Counted from the first letter of the stretch, positions 33,015 through 43,043 are shown. The stretch: DNA of 64,000 nucleotides from Sphingobacterium sp. CZ-2 (GCF_004526235.1 NZ_CP038159.1:310001-374000); one strand, 5' to 3'. Made by a program: numbers and translations. Notes: a model not told the origin generated them from the sequence alone.

Positions 33015-34058
33015 ATGAAAAAGCCAATTTTAGTCATAAAATTTGGTTCGGCTTCCATTACCAATCATGGTGAGGTGGATGATCGGATCGTGTTGGAGAT
33101 TGCCCGACAATGTGCGCAACTTCAATCAACCTATAATATCGTATTAGTTTCTTCTGGTGCAGTTGCTGCCGGCAAGCGATTTATTCCGAAATATACCGGT
33201 ACTTTGTCGCAGCGGAAAGCCGCAGCTGCCATTGGAAACCCCTTATTGGTCATGACCTATGCCTCCTTTTTTCGCCCCTATAAAATAGCCTTGGCCCAAA
33301 GCTTATGCGAAAGACATCATTTTTCCAATCGCAGTCAATTCCTGCAATTGAAAAGCACCTACGAAACCCTATGGAAAAACAATGTGATCCCCATCGCCAA
33401 TGAGAACGATGTGGTGAGCAATAAGGAATTGAAATTCTCCGACAATGATGAACTGGCTACCCTAATCGCAGTAGGATTTGGAGCAGAAAAACTGCTTTTC
33501 AGCACTTCCGTACCAGGGGTCCTGAATGAAAGGGGAGAGGTTATCCCGCAGATTGATAAGATTGATCGTTCGATTTTGGCTCTGCCAAGCAAGGGAGTTT
33601 CTGATGTCGGTTTGGGTGGTATGGTATCCAAATTGAACTTTTCCCGAATGGCTACGCAGATGGGAATTGAAGTGGTTATTTTTTCCATGGAAAAGGAGAA
33701 TGGGCTGCTGAAGGCCGTTCGAGGTGAAAACGGTACGGTATGCTTGCCCCAGAAAAAACAATTATCCTCCAAGAAAAAATGGTTGGCAAGTGGGAGTTTG
33801 ATTTCGGGTTTGATTCAGGTAGATGATGGCGCTATTGAAGCGATCCTGAAAAGGAAAAGTTTATTGGCTGTTGGGATTAAGAAGGTTGTTCAGGATTTTG
33901 TGGTAGGAGAGGTTTTCCAGATTATGGATGAACAGCAAGTGGTCCATGCGGTCGGAAAATCCAGAATTGATTCTGTTAGCCTGATGCATGGATTGAAATC
34001 AAGGGAGGGACTTCGGAATCTGGAAATTGCTCATGCAGACGATATCGTCCTGTTATAG
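33015..34058 (+). CDS. proB: Glutamate 5-kinase
   Basis: A 347-residue enzyme that makes gamma-glutamyl phosphate, the first step of proline synthesis. The amino-acid kinase domain starts VIKFGSASIT, with VLVSSGAVAAGK (phosphate loop), AAIGNPLLVMTYASFF, IPIANENDVVSNKEL with FSDNDELATLIA (substrate site), and SDVGLGGMVSKLNFSRMA. The C-terminal 80 residues form the PUA-like domain with HAVGKSRIDS. Length is normal for a two-domain ProB. It is followed immediately by proA. Confidence 0.95.
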   Translation: MKKPILVIKFGSASITNHGEVDDRIVLEIARQCAQLQSTYNIVLVSSGAVAAGKRFIPKYTGTLSQRKAAAAIGNPLLVMTYASFFRPYKIALAQSLCERHHFSNRSQFLQLKSTYETLWKNNVIPIANENDVVSNKELKFSDNDELATLIAVGFGAEKLLFSTSVPGVLNERGEVIPQIDKIDRSILALPSKGVSDVGLGGMVSKLNFSRMATQMGIEVVIFSMEKENGLLKAVRGENGTVCLPQKKQLSSKKKWLASGSLISGLIQVDDGAIEAILKRKSLLAVGIKKVVQDFVVGEVFQIMDEQQVVHAVGKSRIDSVSLMHGLKSREGLRNLEIAHADDIVLL

Positions 34059-34071
34059 GCAGCATAATTTC

Positions 34072-35361
34072 ATGTTAATAAAAGAAAAGATGAAAAACTT
34101 AGAAAAAGAAGATAAAGTAGGAATACAAGCGGAACTGGAACAGGCTAGGCAAGCTAAATGCACCATGGCCAGCATGTCAAATGCCGATAGACAAGAGGTT
34201 TTGAAAAAAATTGCTTCAAGTCTTTTAATAAACAAACAGCTTATCATCCAGGAAAATCAGAAGGACTTGGCAAAATTGGATGATAAAGATCCAAAGCGCG
34301 ATAGGTTATTATTGGATGAGCCCAGAATAGAACAGATGGCAAGTAGCATTTTGGAGGTGTCGAAATTGGATGATCCAACAGGTCAGATGCTTTTGGAAAG
34401 GGAGCTTCCAAATGGATTGTTGGTCCGTAAAGAAACAGTTGCCCTTGGGGTCATCGCGGTCATCTATGAGTCCAGGCCAAATGTGACCATTGATGTGGCC
34501 AGTCTTTGTTTGAGGTCTGCTAATATTTGTTTATTACGAGGAGGCTCAGATGCTTGGTACAGTAATTCCTGTTTGGTTGAAATCCTTAAGGAGGTTCTGG
34601 TATCTGCTGGTTGTAATCCCCATCTTGTTCAATTGCTTCCCGTAGAGCGTGAATACGTAGAAGAACTATTGCATGCGCGTTCCTATGTCGATCTGATTAT
34701 CCCAAGAGGGTCGCAAAGTCTTATCAATTATGTAAGGGAGCATGCTAAGGTGCCTGTGATTGAAACTGGGGCAGGTGTATGCCATACCTATGTGGATGAG
34801 ACAGCTGACCTGGACATGGCGGCCAATATCATTGCTAATGCTAAAATATCAAGACCTTCCGTTTGTAATGCCTTGGATACGATCTTAGTCGATGCGCTCG
34901 TCTTGAATGGCTTACTGGAACGCTTGGCTCCAAAATTTGAAAGCGCGAAGGTCGAAGTATTGGCAGATGCAATATCCTATCCTGTTTGGAAATCCTTTGC
35001 TTACCAGCACCTGGGAAAAGCTACGGAAGACGATTTTGGAAGAGAATTTCTTGATCTGATTTGTTCCATGAAAGTAGTGAATGGGCTTGAAGAGGCATTA
35101 GAACATATTGCACATTATTCTTCCAAGCATTCGGAATGCATTGTCTCCCAAAATCCCAAAAATATTGCGACATTTATGAAGATGGTTGATGCAGCAGCAG
35201 TATATGCCAACGCTTCCACTAGATTTACGGATGGAGGAGTGTTCGGTTTAGGGGCAGAAATTGGTATTTCTACGCAGAAGCTGCATGCCAGAGGGCCATT
35301 TGCACTGGAAAAACTAGTTTGTGAAAAATGGTTTATTAATGGACAAGGACAAATTAGATAA
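34072..35361 (+). CDS. proA: Gamma-glutamyl phosphate reductase
   Basis: About 429 residues; an NADPH enzyme of the aldehyde dehydrogenase superfamily that converts gamma-glutamyl phosphate to the semialdehyde, the second step of proline synthesis. Signatures are VIYESRPNVTIDVASLCLRS, LLRGGSDA, PRGSQSLINYV, the catalytic Cys region SRPSVCNALDTIL and ASTRFTDGGVFGLGAEIGIST. ATG 34072 is 13 nt after the proB stop; ATG 34090 is also possible, and an earlier TTG inside proB is unlikely. It is in an operon with proB and the small gene that follows. Confidence 0.94.
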   Translation: MLIKEKMKNLEKEDKVGIQAELEQARQAKCTMASMSNADRQEVLKKIASSLLINKQLIIQENQKDLAKLDDKDPKRDRLLLDEPRIEQMASSILEVSKLDDPTGQMLLERELPNGLLVRKETVALGVIAVIYESRPNVTIDVASLCLRSANICLLRGGSDAWYSNSCLVEILKEVLVSAGCNPHLVQLLPVEREYVEELLHARSYVDLIIPRGSQSLINYVREHAKVPVIETGAGVCHTYVDETADLDMAANIIANAKISRPSVCNALDTILVDALVLNGLLERLAPKFESAKVEVLADAISYPVWKSFAYQHLGKATEDDFGREFLDLICSMKVVNGLEEALEHIAHYSSKHSECIVSQNPKNIATFMKMVDAAAVYANASTRFTDGGVFGLGAEIGISTQKLHARGPFALEKLVCEKWFINGQGQIR

Positions 35362-35363
35362 TT

Positions 35364-35750
35364 ATGGGAATACGATATGAAAAGGATACGATCCTGAATT
35401 GGATCAATGAGATGGGTAAATTTTTACGTTTATTGGTAGATAAGAATGAACAATTACAAATCTTATCGACAGAGGAGTTCAACAAAGAAGGATATTTACA
35501 TTTTTTTAATAAGGATAGGTCATTTTTTGTCGAAAATGACCTTAAATCCTTAACGGATTTTGTTGCTGGCTTGGAGATTGAACAGATTAGACCCCTTGCA
35601 CAGCTATTAATGTATGATGGATTGATGTCTGATGATCAGGATCTCTTGAAAAAATCAAAATTTTTATTCGAATTGAACATGAAAAAGTCGGGAGCTTTTT
35701 CATTTGATGATTATAATTATTTAAGCCTTATCGAGAATCGATTGAAATAA
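35364..35750 (+). CDS. Small acidic protein of unknown function, coupled to proBA
   Basis: A 128-residue soluble, mostly helical protein starting 2 nt after the proA stop. It has no signal peptide, no membrane segment and no Cys. Regions: NWINEMGKFLRLLVDK (helix), EEFNKEGYLHFFNKDRSFFVEND, LTDFVAGLEIEQIRPLAQLLMYDGLM, and a Lys-rich end. I do not recognise a domain. The tight spacing suggests it is translated with ProA, so a role in proline metabolism or simple co-expression is possible. A terminator follows. Confidence 0.7.
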   Translation: MGIRYEKDTILNWINEMGKFLRLLVDKNEQLQILSTEEFNKEGYLHFFNKDRSFFVENDLKSLTDFVAGLEIEQIRPLAQLLMYDGLMSDDQDLLKKSKFLFELNMKKSGAFSFDDYNYLSLIENRLK

Positions 35751-35770
35751 GTTGTTTTAACACCGATTGG

Positions 35771-35801
35771 AATAACCTTGAGGAATCGAGGTTATTTTTT
35801 T
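35771..35801 (+). terminator. Terminator of the proBA operon
   Basis: AATAACCT (35771-35778) pairs with AGGTTATT (35789-35796), followed by TTTTT. Confidence 0.85.
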
Positions 35802-36122
35802 GGTTTGAGCTTCATAGTTCTCTAAAATTTTGAATGAATATTATTCAATTAAGCCAATTTTTTTACAATTAGAAAGAGTTTGAATAATTTTTTTATCAAT
35901 ATACTGTCAAAATTTTAAAGAAATTATTAAAGAAACCCAATTAAAACTAAGTTTTTAATAAAAAAGTGAGAAAATATTAAAAGTTACAATGAAGTGTTAA
36001 GCTTTTGTTAAAAAAATATTATATGTTTGAATTGTGGAAATTATGCTAATTATGATAGTTCAGGTCTAACCAGCCGGAACTAACCAAAAAAGCAATTATT
36101 TAACAAACTCAAACAATTATTT
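35802..36122 (+). promoter_or_regulatory. AT-rich leader region of susC with a -7 box
   Basis: A 321-nt, very AT-rich gap without a coding frame. TATGTTTG (36022-36029) is a perfect TAnnTTTG, predicting a leader of about 85 nt for susC; the nearest upstream TTTTG is closer than usual (14 nt). I see no regulatory palindrome and no adjacent anti-sigma or two-component gene. Confidence 0.45.
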
Positions 36123-39100
36123 ATGAAACAAAATTTACTCAGTTTTATTCTGCTGTGTGCCCTATTTATAGGTGTTGCTCATGCGCAGAATCGTCAGGTG
36201 ACTGGTCGAGTTTCTTCACAAACCACAGGAGAAAACTTGCCAGGGGCAACTGTTAAAGTTGTCGGGACTTCCATCTCCACACAGACGGATGGTGCCGGAA
36301 ATTACAGTATTTCTGCGCCTGCGAATGGATCACTAACCATCACTAACGTTGGTTTCATTTCGCAAACAGTTCAAATCAACAATCGCTCTGTTGTAAATGT
36401 CGTATTGGCAGAAGATGAAACTTCATTGGACGAGGTAATCGTTGTTGCCTATGGTACGGTGAAAAAATCAGACTTTACAGGTTCTGCAACTCAAATTGGT
36501 GAGAAAGAATTGGATAAAAGACCTCTTTCGAACCCATTAGTTGCTTTGCAAGGTGCTGGACCAGGTATCCAGACAAGTGCACCAGGTGGTGCTCCAGGAT
36601 CATCTCCAACCATCAGAATCCGTGGTATTGGTTCCTACTCAGCAGGATCAGGCGCACTTATCGTAGTGGATGGAGTTCCTTACGATGGCGGAATGTCCAA
36701 TATCAACCCATCTGATGTAGAATCTATCACCGTGTTGAAAGATGCAGCCACCATCGCCATGTACGGATCTCGTGGTGCGAATGGTGTAATTATGGTTACC
36801 ACTAGAAAAGGTAAAGCAGGAAGTCCTACTTTGCAAGCTTCTGCCCAATTTGGTTATAACCAAAATGGTGTACCTAATTACAATACCGTTTCTGCAGGGG
36901 AGTATTATGAGTTGATGTGGCAAGCTTACACCAATAACATGATCTATGGCGAGGCAAAACTTCCTGTGGACATTGCTCGTCAGATTGGTTCTGGTCTTTT
37001 GCCAAGAAATTCAGCTGGAAACCAGGTGTATAATGGAAAAACCTACCAAGATATCGTTCAATTTTTAGGAAATTACAATGCTTTCGATATTCCTAATAAT
37101 GAATTGGTGAGTGTAGATGGTATATTCAACCCTAATGCTAAATTCAAATATTCTGATTACAAAACTTGGGAAGAGGAATCCACTAGGAACGGGAAAAGAA
37201 CGGAGTATAATGTAAATTATTCAGGTTCTTCAAATAATACCGATTTCTTTGCTTCAGCGAACTATTTGAAGGATAACGGTTGGTCATACAGATCTTCCAA
37301 AGAAAGGTTTTTGGGTCGCTTAAACTTAAACTCTCAAATCAAGAGTTGGTTGAAAACAGGAATGAATTTATCCGCGGGTTCTCATACAGATAATAACGCA
37401 TCTAGTGGTGATGGTATCAATAACCCTTTCTATTTCAGTAGAGGTATTGCGCCAATTTACCCTGTTTACTTAAGAGATCCTCAAACGGGTAATCTTATCT
37501 TGGATGCAAATGGAGAAAAACGTTACGATTATGGAAATTTTGTTGCAGACTATGGATTAAACCGGATTTTCAATAGTGGTCGTCATGCGTTGGCAGAAAC
37601 CATGATGAACAATGACTTCGGTAATCGTGAATTCATTAACGCAAGAGCTTATTTAGATATTAATTTCTTGCCTTGGTTAACATTGAGCACAACTTTTAGT
37701 CCTGATTTTACAAATACTAGAGGAGAAAGCTATGAAAACACTGAGGTAGGTGATGGAGCTCCAGCTGGTCGTTATAGCCAAGGCTGGACGAGATCTTATT
37801 CGTATACCTTCAACCAAATCTTAAGAGCTAACAATAGCTTTGGATTGCACAATCTAGAGACATTATTAGGTCATGAAGTTTATTCATACAAATATGAATC
37901 TATCAATGGTATGAGAACTGGACAAGGTTTCGATGGAATGCACGTATTCAGTAACTTTGTGGATATTGCTTCTTTGACTTCTGGTAAAACAGAAAGTACA
38001 ATGGAAAGTTATTTCGCGCGCGCAAACTATAATTACAATAGCCGTTATTATTTAAGCGCTATGATCAGAAGAGATGGTAACTCTAAATTCCATTCAGATT
38101 TAAGATGGAACAATTTCTGGTCTATTGGTGGTGCTTGGCGTTTAGACCAAGAGGCTTTCTTCCAAAATGAAAACATTAATTTATTGAAATTAAGAGCATC
38201 TTATGGTGTGTTAGGTAATGCTGATGTGGGTTACTATCCTTATCAAGCTACTTATGGTCTTTATAACAATGCATCAGAATCTGGTTCAGCAATGACTTCA
38301 CTTGGTAGTAGTGCCCTAACTTGGGAAACTCAAAAACCATTTGATATCGGAGTGGATTTTGCGTTCTTGGACAATAGAATCAATGGTACTTTAGAATATT
38401 ACCACAGAAACTCTGATGGGTTATTATTCAGTGTTCCTCAACCTTATCATAATGGTGGTACTACTGGAGGTTCATTTTCTATCAACCAAAACGTTGGAGC
38501 GGCAACGAACAAAGGTATCGAGTTGTCTGTAAATGGTCAATTGATCAGAAAAGAAAACTTTAACTGGACGCTAGGAATCAACCTAACTACGATTAAAAAT
38601 GAAATGACCAAAATGCCGTTAGAAACTCCAGAAATTGTTGATGGAGCCTACAAACGTTCAGTTGGCCATTCTATGTATGATTTTTGGTTGAGAACATATT
38701 ATGGAGTAGATCCTGATAATGGTAATGCCTTGTATTTGGGCTTGGCGGAGAATGCTACTTTTGATCCAAAATACCACAAAGTGATTGAACGTGGAAATGG
38801 CGTTATGGATACAGTAACCTCAGATCACGGTACCGCAAGGTTATCTTATGTTGGAAAAAGTGCAATAGCTCCAGTTTATGGAAGTATTGTGAACACCTTC
38901 AACTATAAAGATTTTGAATTTGGATTTGTATTAACTTATGGTCTTGGTGGTTATGCCTACGATGGCCAATACGCAGGGTTAATGAGTGCAGGTCCTACAA
39001 ATGGTGCGAATTTACATGAAGACTTATTAGGTGCTTGGAAAAACCCAGGAGATGTATCGCTTATTCCTGCGATGAATACATCTAGGACTGGTCAAACAAG

Positions 39101-39356
39101 CGCTTTATCGGATCGTTGGTTAAGAAAGAGATCCTATTTGAATATTAGTTCGATCAATTTAGCATACACTATACCATCTCAGTATGTTTCTCGTATAGGC
39201 GTAAAAAATGCGCGCTTATATGCAAGTGCAGAGAACCTATATTTCTGGTCGGCGAAAAAAGGATTTAACCCGGTAGGAGCTTTTACAGGTAATACTGGAA
39301 ACAATACCTATACGCATGCAAGAACAATTAACTTTGGTGTTAACTTTGGATTCTAA
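36123..39356 (+). CDS. SusC/RagA-type TonB-dependent outer-membrane transporter
   Basis: A 1077-residue gated barrel for uptake of oligosaccharides or peptides, powered through TonB. Signal peptide (1-21, ending AHA), carboxypeptidase-like N-terminal domain (VTGRVSSQTTGENLPGATV, about 25-100), a TonB-box-like segment DEVIVVAYG, a plug domain (LQGAGPGIQTSAPGG, IRIRGIGS, VDGVPYDGG, VESITVLKDAATIAMYGSRGANGV) and a C-terminal barrel ending NFGVNFGF with terminal Phe. There is no N-terminal signalling domain, so it is not a sigma-regulating transducer. It pairs with the SusD gene 4 nt downstream. No glycosidase or peptidase lies alongside, so the ligand is unknown. Confidence 0.96.
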   Translation: MKQNLLSFILLCALFIGVAHAQNRQVTGRVSSQTTGENLPGATVKVVGTSISTQTDGAGNYSISAPANGSLTITNVGFISQTVQINNRSVVNVVLAEDETSLDEVIVVAYGTVKKSDFTGSATQIGEKELDKRPLSNPLVALQGAGPGIQTSAPGGAPGSSPTIRIRGIGSYSAGSGALIVVDGVPYDGGMSNINPSDVESITVLKDAATIAMYGSRGANGVIMVTTRKGKAGSPTLQASAQFGYNQNGVPNYNTVSAGEYYELMWQAYTNNMIYGEAKLPVDIARQIGSGLLPRNSAGNQVYNGKTYQDIVQFLGNYNAFDIPNNELVSVDGIFNPNAKFKYSDYKTWEEESTRNGKRTEYNVNYSGSSNNTDFFASANYLKDNGWSYRSSKERFLGRLNLNSQIKSWLKTGMNLSAGSHTDNNASSGDGINNPFYFSRGIAPIYPVYLRDPQTGNLILDANGEKRYDYGNFVADYGLNRIFNSGRHALAETMMNNDFGNREFINARAYLDINFLPWLTLSTTFSPDFTNTRGESYENTEVGDGAPAGRYSQGWTRSYSYTFNQILRANNSFGLHNLETLLGHEVYSYKYESINGMRTGQGFDGMHVFSNFVDIASLTSGKTESTMESYFARANYNYNSRYYLSAMIRRDGNSKFHSDLRWNNFWSIGGAWRLDQEAFFQNENINLLKLRASYGVLGNADVGYYPYQATYGLYNNASESGSAMTSLGSSALTWETQKPFDIGVDFAFLDNRINGTLEYYHRNSDGLLFSVPQPYHNGGTTGGSFSINQNVGAATNKGIELSVNGQLIRKENFNWTLGINLTTIKNEMTKMPLETPEIVDGAYKRSVGHSMYDFWLRTYYGVDPDNGNALYLGLAENATFDPKYHKVIERGNGVMDTVTSDHGTARLSYVGKSAIAPVYGSIVNTFNYKDFEFGFVLTYGLGGYAYDGQYAGLMSAGPTNGANLHEDLLGAWKNPGDVSLIPAMNTSRTGQTSALSDRWLRKRSYLNISSINLAYTIPSQYVSRIGVKNARLYASAENLYFWSAKKGFNPVGAFTGNTGNNTYTHARTINFGVNFGF

Positions 39357-39360
39357 GATT

Positions 39361-40860
39361 ATGTTTTTTAAGAAGATTTTTAATAAAAAGACTGTTTTTG
39401 TAGCTACTGCAATGGCAGCCCTATTGATAAGTGGTTGTAAAAAAGATTTTTTACAAAAAGACCCTACAGGTAGTATAGGCCCAACCATCATTTTTTCCAC
39501 AACGAAAAATGCACTTACTGCCATTAATGGTATGCACCGTTATATGTATTCACAATGGCACAGCAATCAGGCGGCCGGTGGTCAAAGTGGAAACATGATC
39601 TATACAGAAGTGTTAGGTGATGATTTTGTGATGACCGGTGCTGCAAACGGCTGGTTCAACAGTGAATATAAGTGGAATAGCCATAGAAACGAGACGGCAA
39701 GCATTCTGTTGTTCAATTATGGTTTCTACTATGCATTAATTGGTAATGCGAATGAAATCATTGCGAACATTGATGCTGCAGAAGGTCCACAAGAAGAAAA
39801 GGATTTTATCAAGGGTCAGGCATTGACTTACCGTGCATGGAGTTATTACCAAATGGTACAACTTTTTGGTAAACGATATGTAAAAGGCGGAGATAACTCT
39901 TCTATGGGTATGTCTTTGGTTTTGGAAAAGACCGAAGGTGCTGTTCCTAGAAATACCGTGGAGGAAACTTATGACCAAATCAATAAGGATTTGGATGCAG
40001 CGATTGAGCTGTTCAAAACGGCAACACCAAGACCTAATGTTTCCCATTTAAATAGCAATGTGGCAAAAGGAATTAAAGCGCGTGTAGCTTTGACCCAGCA
40101 AAATTACGATATCGCTGCTGCAATGGCTAAGGAAGCACGTCAAGGATATACTTTGATGACAGCTGCACAATACTTGAATAATTTTGTGGATGTAAATAAT
40201 CCAGAATGGATTTGGGGTATTGAACACCGTGAGGATCAACCATTGTATTTCTATTCCTTCTATGCGTATGTAGGTAATTTTAGTTCTACCAATACAAGGG
40301 GTAATCCAAAAGCAATTAACTCTTTGCTTTATGATAAGATCTCAGCAACAGATATCCGTAAAAAGCTTTGGGATCCAACGGCAAAAGAGGCAGGATTCCC
40401 AGTAGCTTCTGGCGGTGTAAGACAACCATATATGACCAGAAAATTCACCTTGCCAAACCCTGGAAACAGTAACGGCGATTTGATGTTTATGCGTGCTGCC
40501 GAAATGTACCTTATCGAAGCAGAAGCTTTGGCTAGAACTGCAGGTAGAGAAGCAGAAGCTAAGCAAGTATTGTTTGATCTAGTAAAAACAAGAGATGCGG
40601 CTTATACTTTATCGACAAACACAGGTGCGGCTTTGATTGAGGAAATCTTAGTACAAAGACGTGTGGAGTTATGGGCTGAAGGTTTCCGTTTTTACGATTT
40701 GAAACGTTTGAATTTACCATTGGACAGAAATGGATCAAACCATAACGCAACTTTGGCAGATGTAATGAGTGTTCCTGCTGGAGATAAAAGATGGGAATTC
40801 TTAATTCCAAGATCAGAATTGAACAGAACTTTAGGAGTAGTTGTTCAGAATCCTTTGTAA
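39361..40860 (+). CDS. SusD/RagB-type nutrient-binding lipoprotein
   Basis: A 499-residue surface lipoprotein that forms the lid of the SusC transporter. The lipobox LISGC puts the lipidated Cys at 26, and LQKDPTGS follows as in many SusD proteins. TPR-like helices carry the conserved GQALTYRAWSYYQMVQLFGK. The C-terminal SusD domain has FMRAAEMYLIEAEAL and LVQRRVELWAEGFRFYDLKRL. I start it at ATG 39361, 4 nt after susC, because that gives the signal peptide; ATG 39316 would lie inside susC. The binding site cannot be assigned to a sugar or peptide. Confidence 0.95.
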   Translation: MFFKKIFNKKTVFVATAMAALLISGCKKDFLQKDPTGSIGPTIIFSTTKNALTAINGMHRYMYSQWHSNQAAGGQSGNMIYTEVLGDDFVMTGAANGWFNSEYKWNSHRNETASILLFNYGFYYALIGNANEIIANIDAAEGPQEEKDFIKGQALTYRAWSYYQMVQLFGKRYVKGGDNSSMGMSLVLEKTEGAVPRNTVEETYDQINKDLDAAIELFKTATPRPNVSHLNSNVAKGIKARVALTQQNYDIAAAMAKEARQGYTLMTAAQYLNNFVDVNNPEWIWGIEHREDQPLYFYSFYAYVGNFSSTNTRGNPKAINSLLYDKISATDIRKKLWDPTAKEAGFPVASGGVRQPYMTRKFTLPNPGNSNGDLMFMRAAEMYLIEAEALARTAGREAEAKQVLFDLVKTRDAAYTLSTNTGAALIEEILVQRRVELWAEGFRFYDLKRLNLPLDRNGSNHNATLADVMSVPAGDKRWEFLIPRSELNRTLGVVVQNPL

Positions 40861-40874
40861 GAAGGATTATTATA

Positions 40875-40908
40875 AAAGCCCTGTAGAATCATCTACAGGG
40901 CTTTTTTT
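40875..40908 (+). terminator. Terminator of the susCD operon
   Basis: AAAGCCCTGTAGA (40875-40887) pairs perfectly with TCTACAGGGCTTT (40892-40904) around ATCA, with a T-run after it. Confidence 0.92.
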
Positions 40909-40928
40909 ATTCCATTTTCTCCATCCCC

Positions 40929-42068
40929 CTAATCCTTCAACACCTCCCTAGCAATAACCAACCTTTGTATCTCCGAAGTCCCCTCATAGATCTGCGTAAT
41001 CTTCGCATCCCGCATCAACCTTTCCACATGATACTCCTTCACATACCCATAACCACCATGAATCTGCACGGCCTCCACGGTATGCTTCATCGCCACTTCC
41101 GATGCTTGCAGTTTCGCCATGGCAGCCACCTTTCCATACGATAAACCTTGATCCTTCGTCCAGGCAGCCTTATAAGTCAACAATCTTGCCGCTTCAATAT
41201 CCACCTCCATATCCGCTAATTTAAACTGTATCGCCTGATGATTAGAAATCGGTTTGCCAAAAGTCTTTCTTTCCTTAGAATAAGCCAATGCCAGATCATA
41301 AGCCCCAGCAGCAATACCCAATGCTTGAGCCGCAATCCCAATCCTACCACCATCCAACGTCTTCATAGCGAATTTGAAACCAAACCCATCCTCTCCGATG
41401 CGGTTCTCTTTCGGAACCCGCACATCAGAAAACATCAACGAATGCGTGTCCGAGCTTCTGATCCCCAATTTATTCTCTTTAGGACCAATACTGAATCCCT
41501 CCATGCCTTTTTCAACGATCAACACATTGATACCCCTATGTCCTTTCTCAGGATCAGTTTGTGCAATAACCAGATAGATATCCGCATTTCCACCATTGGT
41601 AATCCAGTTTTTGGTGCCGTTCAAGAGGTAATGATCCCCTTTATCCTCCGCCATAGTATGTTGCGATGAAGCATCCGATCCAGCCTCCGGCTCGGAAAGC
41701 GCAAAGGCCCCCAATTTCTCCCCAGAAGCCAATGGCTTCAAATATTTCTGTTTCTGCTCTTCCGAGCCGTATTCATTCAATCCATAACATACCAACGAAT
41801 TATGCGCCGACATGATCACTGCAGCAGAAGCATCGATCTTCGCAATCTCTTCCAATGCCAATACATACGCCAAGGTGTCCATTCCAGCACCGCCATAAGC
41901 CTCTGGGACCATGATGCCCATAAAGCCCAGGGAACCCATCTGTTTCACAAAATCGTAAGGAAATTTTGCCGCTTCATCTCTTTCTATTACCCCTGCTTTC
42001 AGTTCCTGTGCAAATTCGCGAGCGGCATCACGAATCATTTTATGCTCTTCGGATAGTTCAAAATTCAT
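40929..42068 (-). CDS. Acyl-CoA dehydrogenase
   Basis: A 379-residue FAD enzyme that introduces the alpha-beta double bond in acyl-CoA during fatty-acid or branched-chain amino-acid breakdown. Motifs: [13 protein letters not shown] (FAD loop), [41 protein letters not shown] and the catalytic-Glu region [19 protein letters not shown]. Length and sequence suggest the short-chain (butyryl) or isovaleryl group. It is a single gene; a -7 box lies upstream and the susCD terminator faces it downstream. Confidence 0.94.
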   Translation of the reverse strand: MNFELSEEHKMIRDAAREFAQELKAGVIERDEAAKFPYDFVKQMGSLGFMGIMVPEAYGGAGMDTLAYVLALEEIAKIDASAAVIMSAHNSLVCYGLNEYGSEEQKQKYLKPLASGEKLGAFALSEPEAGSDASSQHTMAEDKGDHYLLNGTKNWITNGGNADIYLVIAQTDPEKGHRGINVLIVEKGMEGFSIGPKENKLGIRSSDTHSLMFSDVRVPKENRIGEDGFGFKFAMKTLDGGRIGIAAQALGIAAGAYDLALAYSKERKTFGKPISNHQAIQFKLADMEVDIEAARLLTYKAAWTKDQGLSYGKVAAMAKLQASEVAMKHTVEAVQIHGGYGYVKEYHVERLMRDAKITQIYEGTSEIQRLVIAREVLKD

Positions 42069-42091
42069 ATCGTTTGTTTATATGGTATAAC

Positions 42092-42099
42092 CAAATATA
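42092..42099 (-). promoter_or_regulatory. -7 box upstream of the acyl-CoA dehydrogenase gene
   Basis: On the minus strand TATATTTG (perfect TAnnTTTG) ends 23 nt before the start codon. The closest TTG is 15 nt upstream, which is short for a -33 element. Confidence 0.45.
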
Positions 42100-42280
42100 C
42101 ATAATATTACTATGCAAGCATAATAATAATCCAATCAATTTTATCCTTTCTCCTTCAAATAGCTCCCCCGGACCTCTAACATTTGTCATCTTTAACTTTT
42201 CTCAAAACTTTATGAAAGCCCTCGTTGTTAAGTAGATAGTTTTAATTTACAAAAAACTGACCATCATACACGACTAGAAT

Positions 42281-42312
42281 TTTGGAATTAAAAATAAATA
42301 CTACTATATTGG
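42281..42312 (+). promoter_or_regulatory. Putative promoter of the peroxiredoxin gene
   Basis: TTTG (42281-42284), a 20-nt spacer and TATATTGG (42305-42312; one mismatch to TAnnTTTG). The start codon is 36 nt downstream. No OxyR-type site is recognised. Confidence 0.45.
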
Positions 42313-42348
42313 TAGAGTATTATTAGAAACAATTAAAATATTAATTAT

Positions 42349-42984
42349 ATGAGCTTAAGACTAGGAGACACAGCGCCAAACTTTCAGGCAAAGACATCTA
42401 TTGGAGATATTGATTTCTACGATTATATCGATGGGAAATGGGCCGTATTATATTCGCATCCTGCAGACTTTACCCCGGTATGTACCACTGAGTTGGGCAT
42501 GACCGCCAAGTTAAAAGAAGAATTTGAAAAAAGGAATGTTAAGGTATTGGCATTAAGTGTGGATTCTGTTCCTGAACATTTGGAATGGATCAAAGATATC
42601 AATGAAACCCAATCCACCAATGTAGATTTCCCTATTATTGCTGATGAAGACCGTAAGGTGGCAGAATTATACGATATGATTCACCCGAATGCTTCGGCAA
42701 CAGCTACCGTTCGTTCCGTATTTGTGATCGGACCAGACAAAAAGGTGAAATTAACATTGACCTATCCAGCTTCTACCGGTCGGAACTTCATCGAGATCCT
42801 TCGTGTCATCGATTCTTTGCAGTTAACAGATGAATATCAGGTGGCAACCCCTGCGAACTGGGAGGATGGACAGGATGTAATTGTTGTTCCAGCTATTAAG
42901 ACGGAAGATATCCCTGGTAAATTCCCGAAAGGTTATACCGAGATCAAACCGTATTTGAGAACAACTCCTCAACCCAATAAATAA
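42349..42984 (+). CDS. 1-Cys peroxiredoxin (Prx6 type)
   Basis: A 211-residue thiol peroxidase reducing H2O2 and organic hydroperoxides. The active-site motif is PADFTPVCTTE with peroxidatic Cys45, the only cysteine in the protein, hence the 1-Cys mechanism needing an external thiol. The Prx6-type C-terminal extension (TPANWEDGQDVIVVPAI, KGYTEIKPYLRTTPQP) is present. It is a single gene with its own promoter candidate and a bidirectional terminator facing the protease gene. Confidence 0.95.
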   Translation: MSLRLGDTAPNFQAKTSIGDIDFYDYIDGKWAVLYSHPADFTPVCTTELGMTAKLKEEFEKRNVKVLALSVDSVPEHLEWIKDINETQSTNVDFPIIADEDRKVAELYDMIHPNASATATVRSVFVIGPDKKVKLTLTYPASTGRNFIEILRVIDSLQLTDEYQVATPANWEDGQDVIVVPAIKTEDIPGKFPKGYTEIKPYLRTTPQPNK

Positions 42985-43011
42985 ATCCCACAACCCAACA
43001 AATAAACCAAC
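42970..43011. repeat. 21-bp tandem duplication at the end of the peroxiredoxin gene
   Basis: CAACCCAATAAATAAATCCC plus A (42970-42990, includes the stop codon) is followed by CAACCCAACAAATAAACCAA plus C (42991-43011), three mismatches. Confidence 0.75.
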
Positions 43012-43043
43012 TGTTTATTTCGGGAAATTATTAAATACCATAA

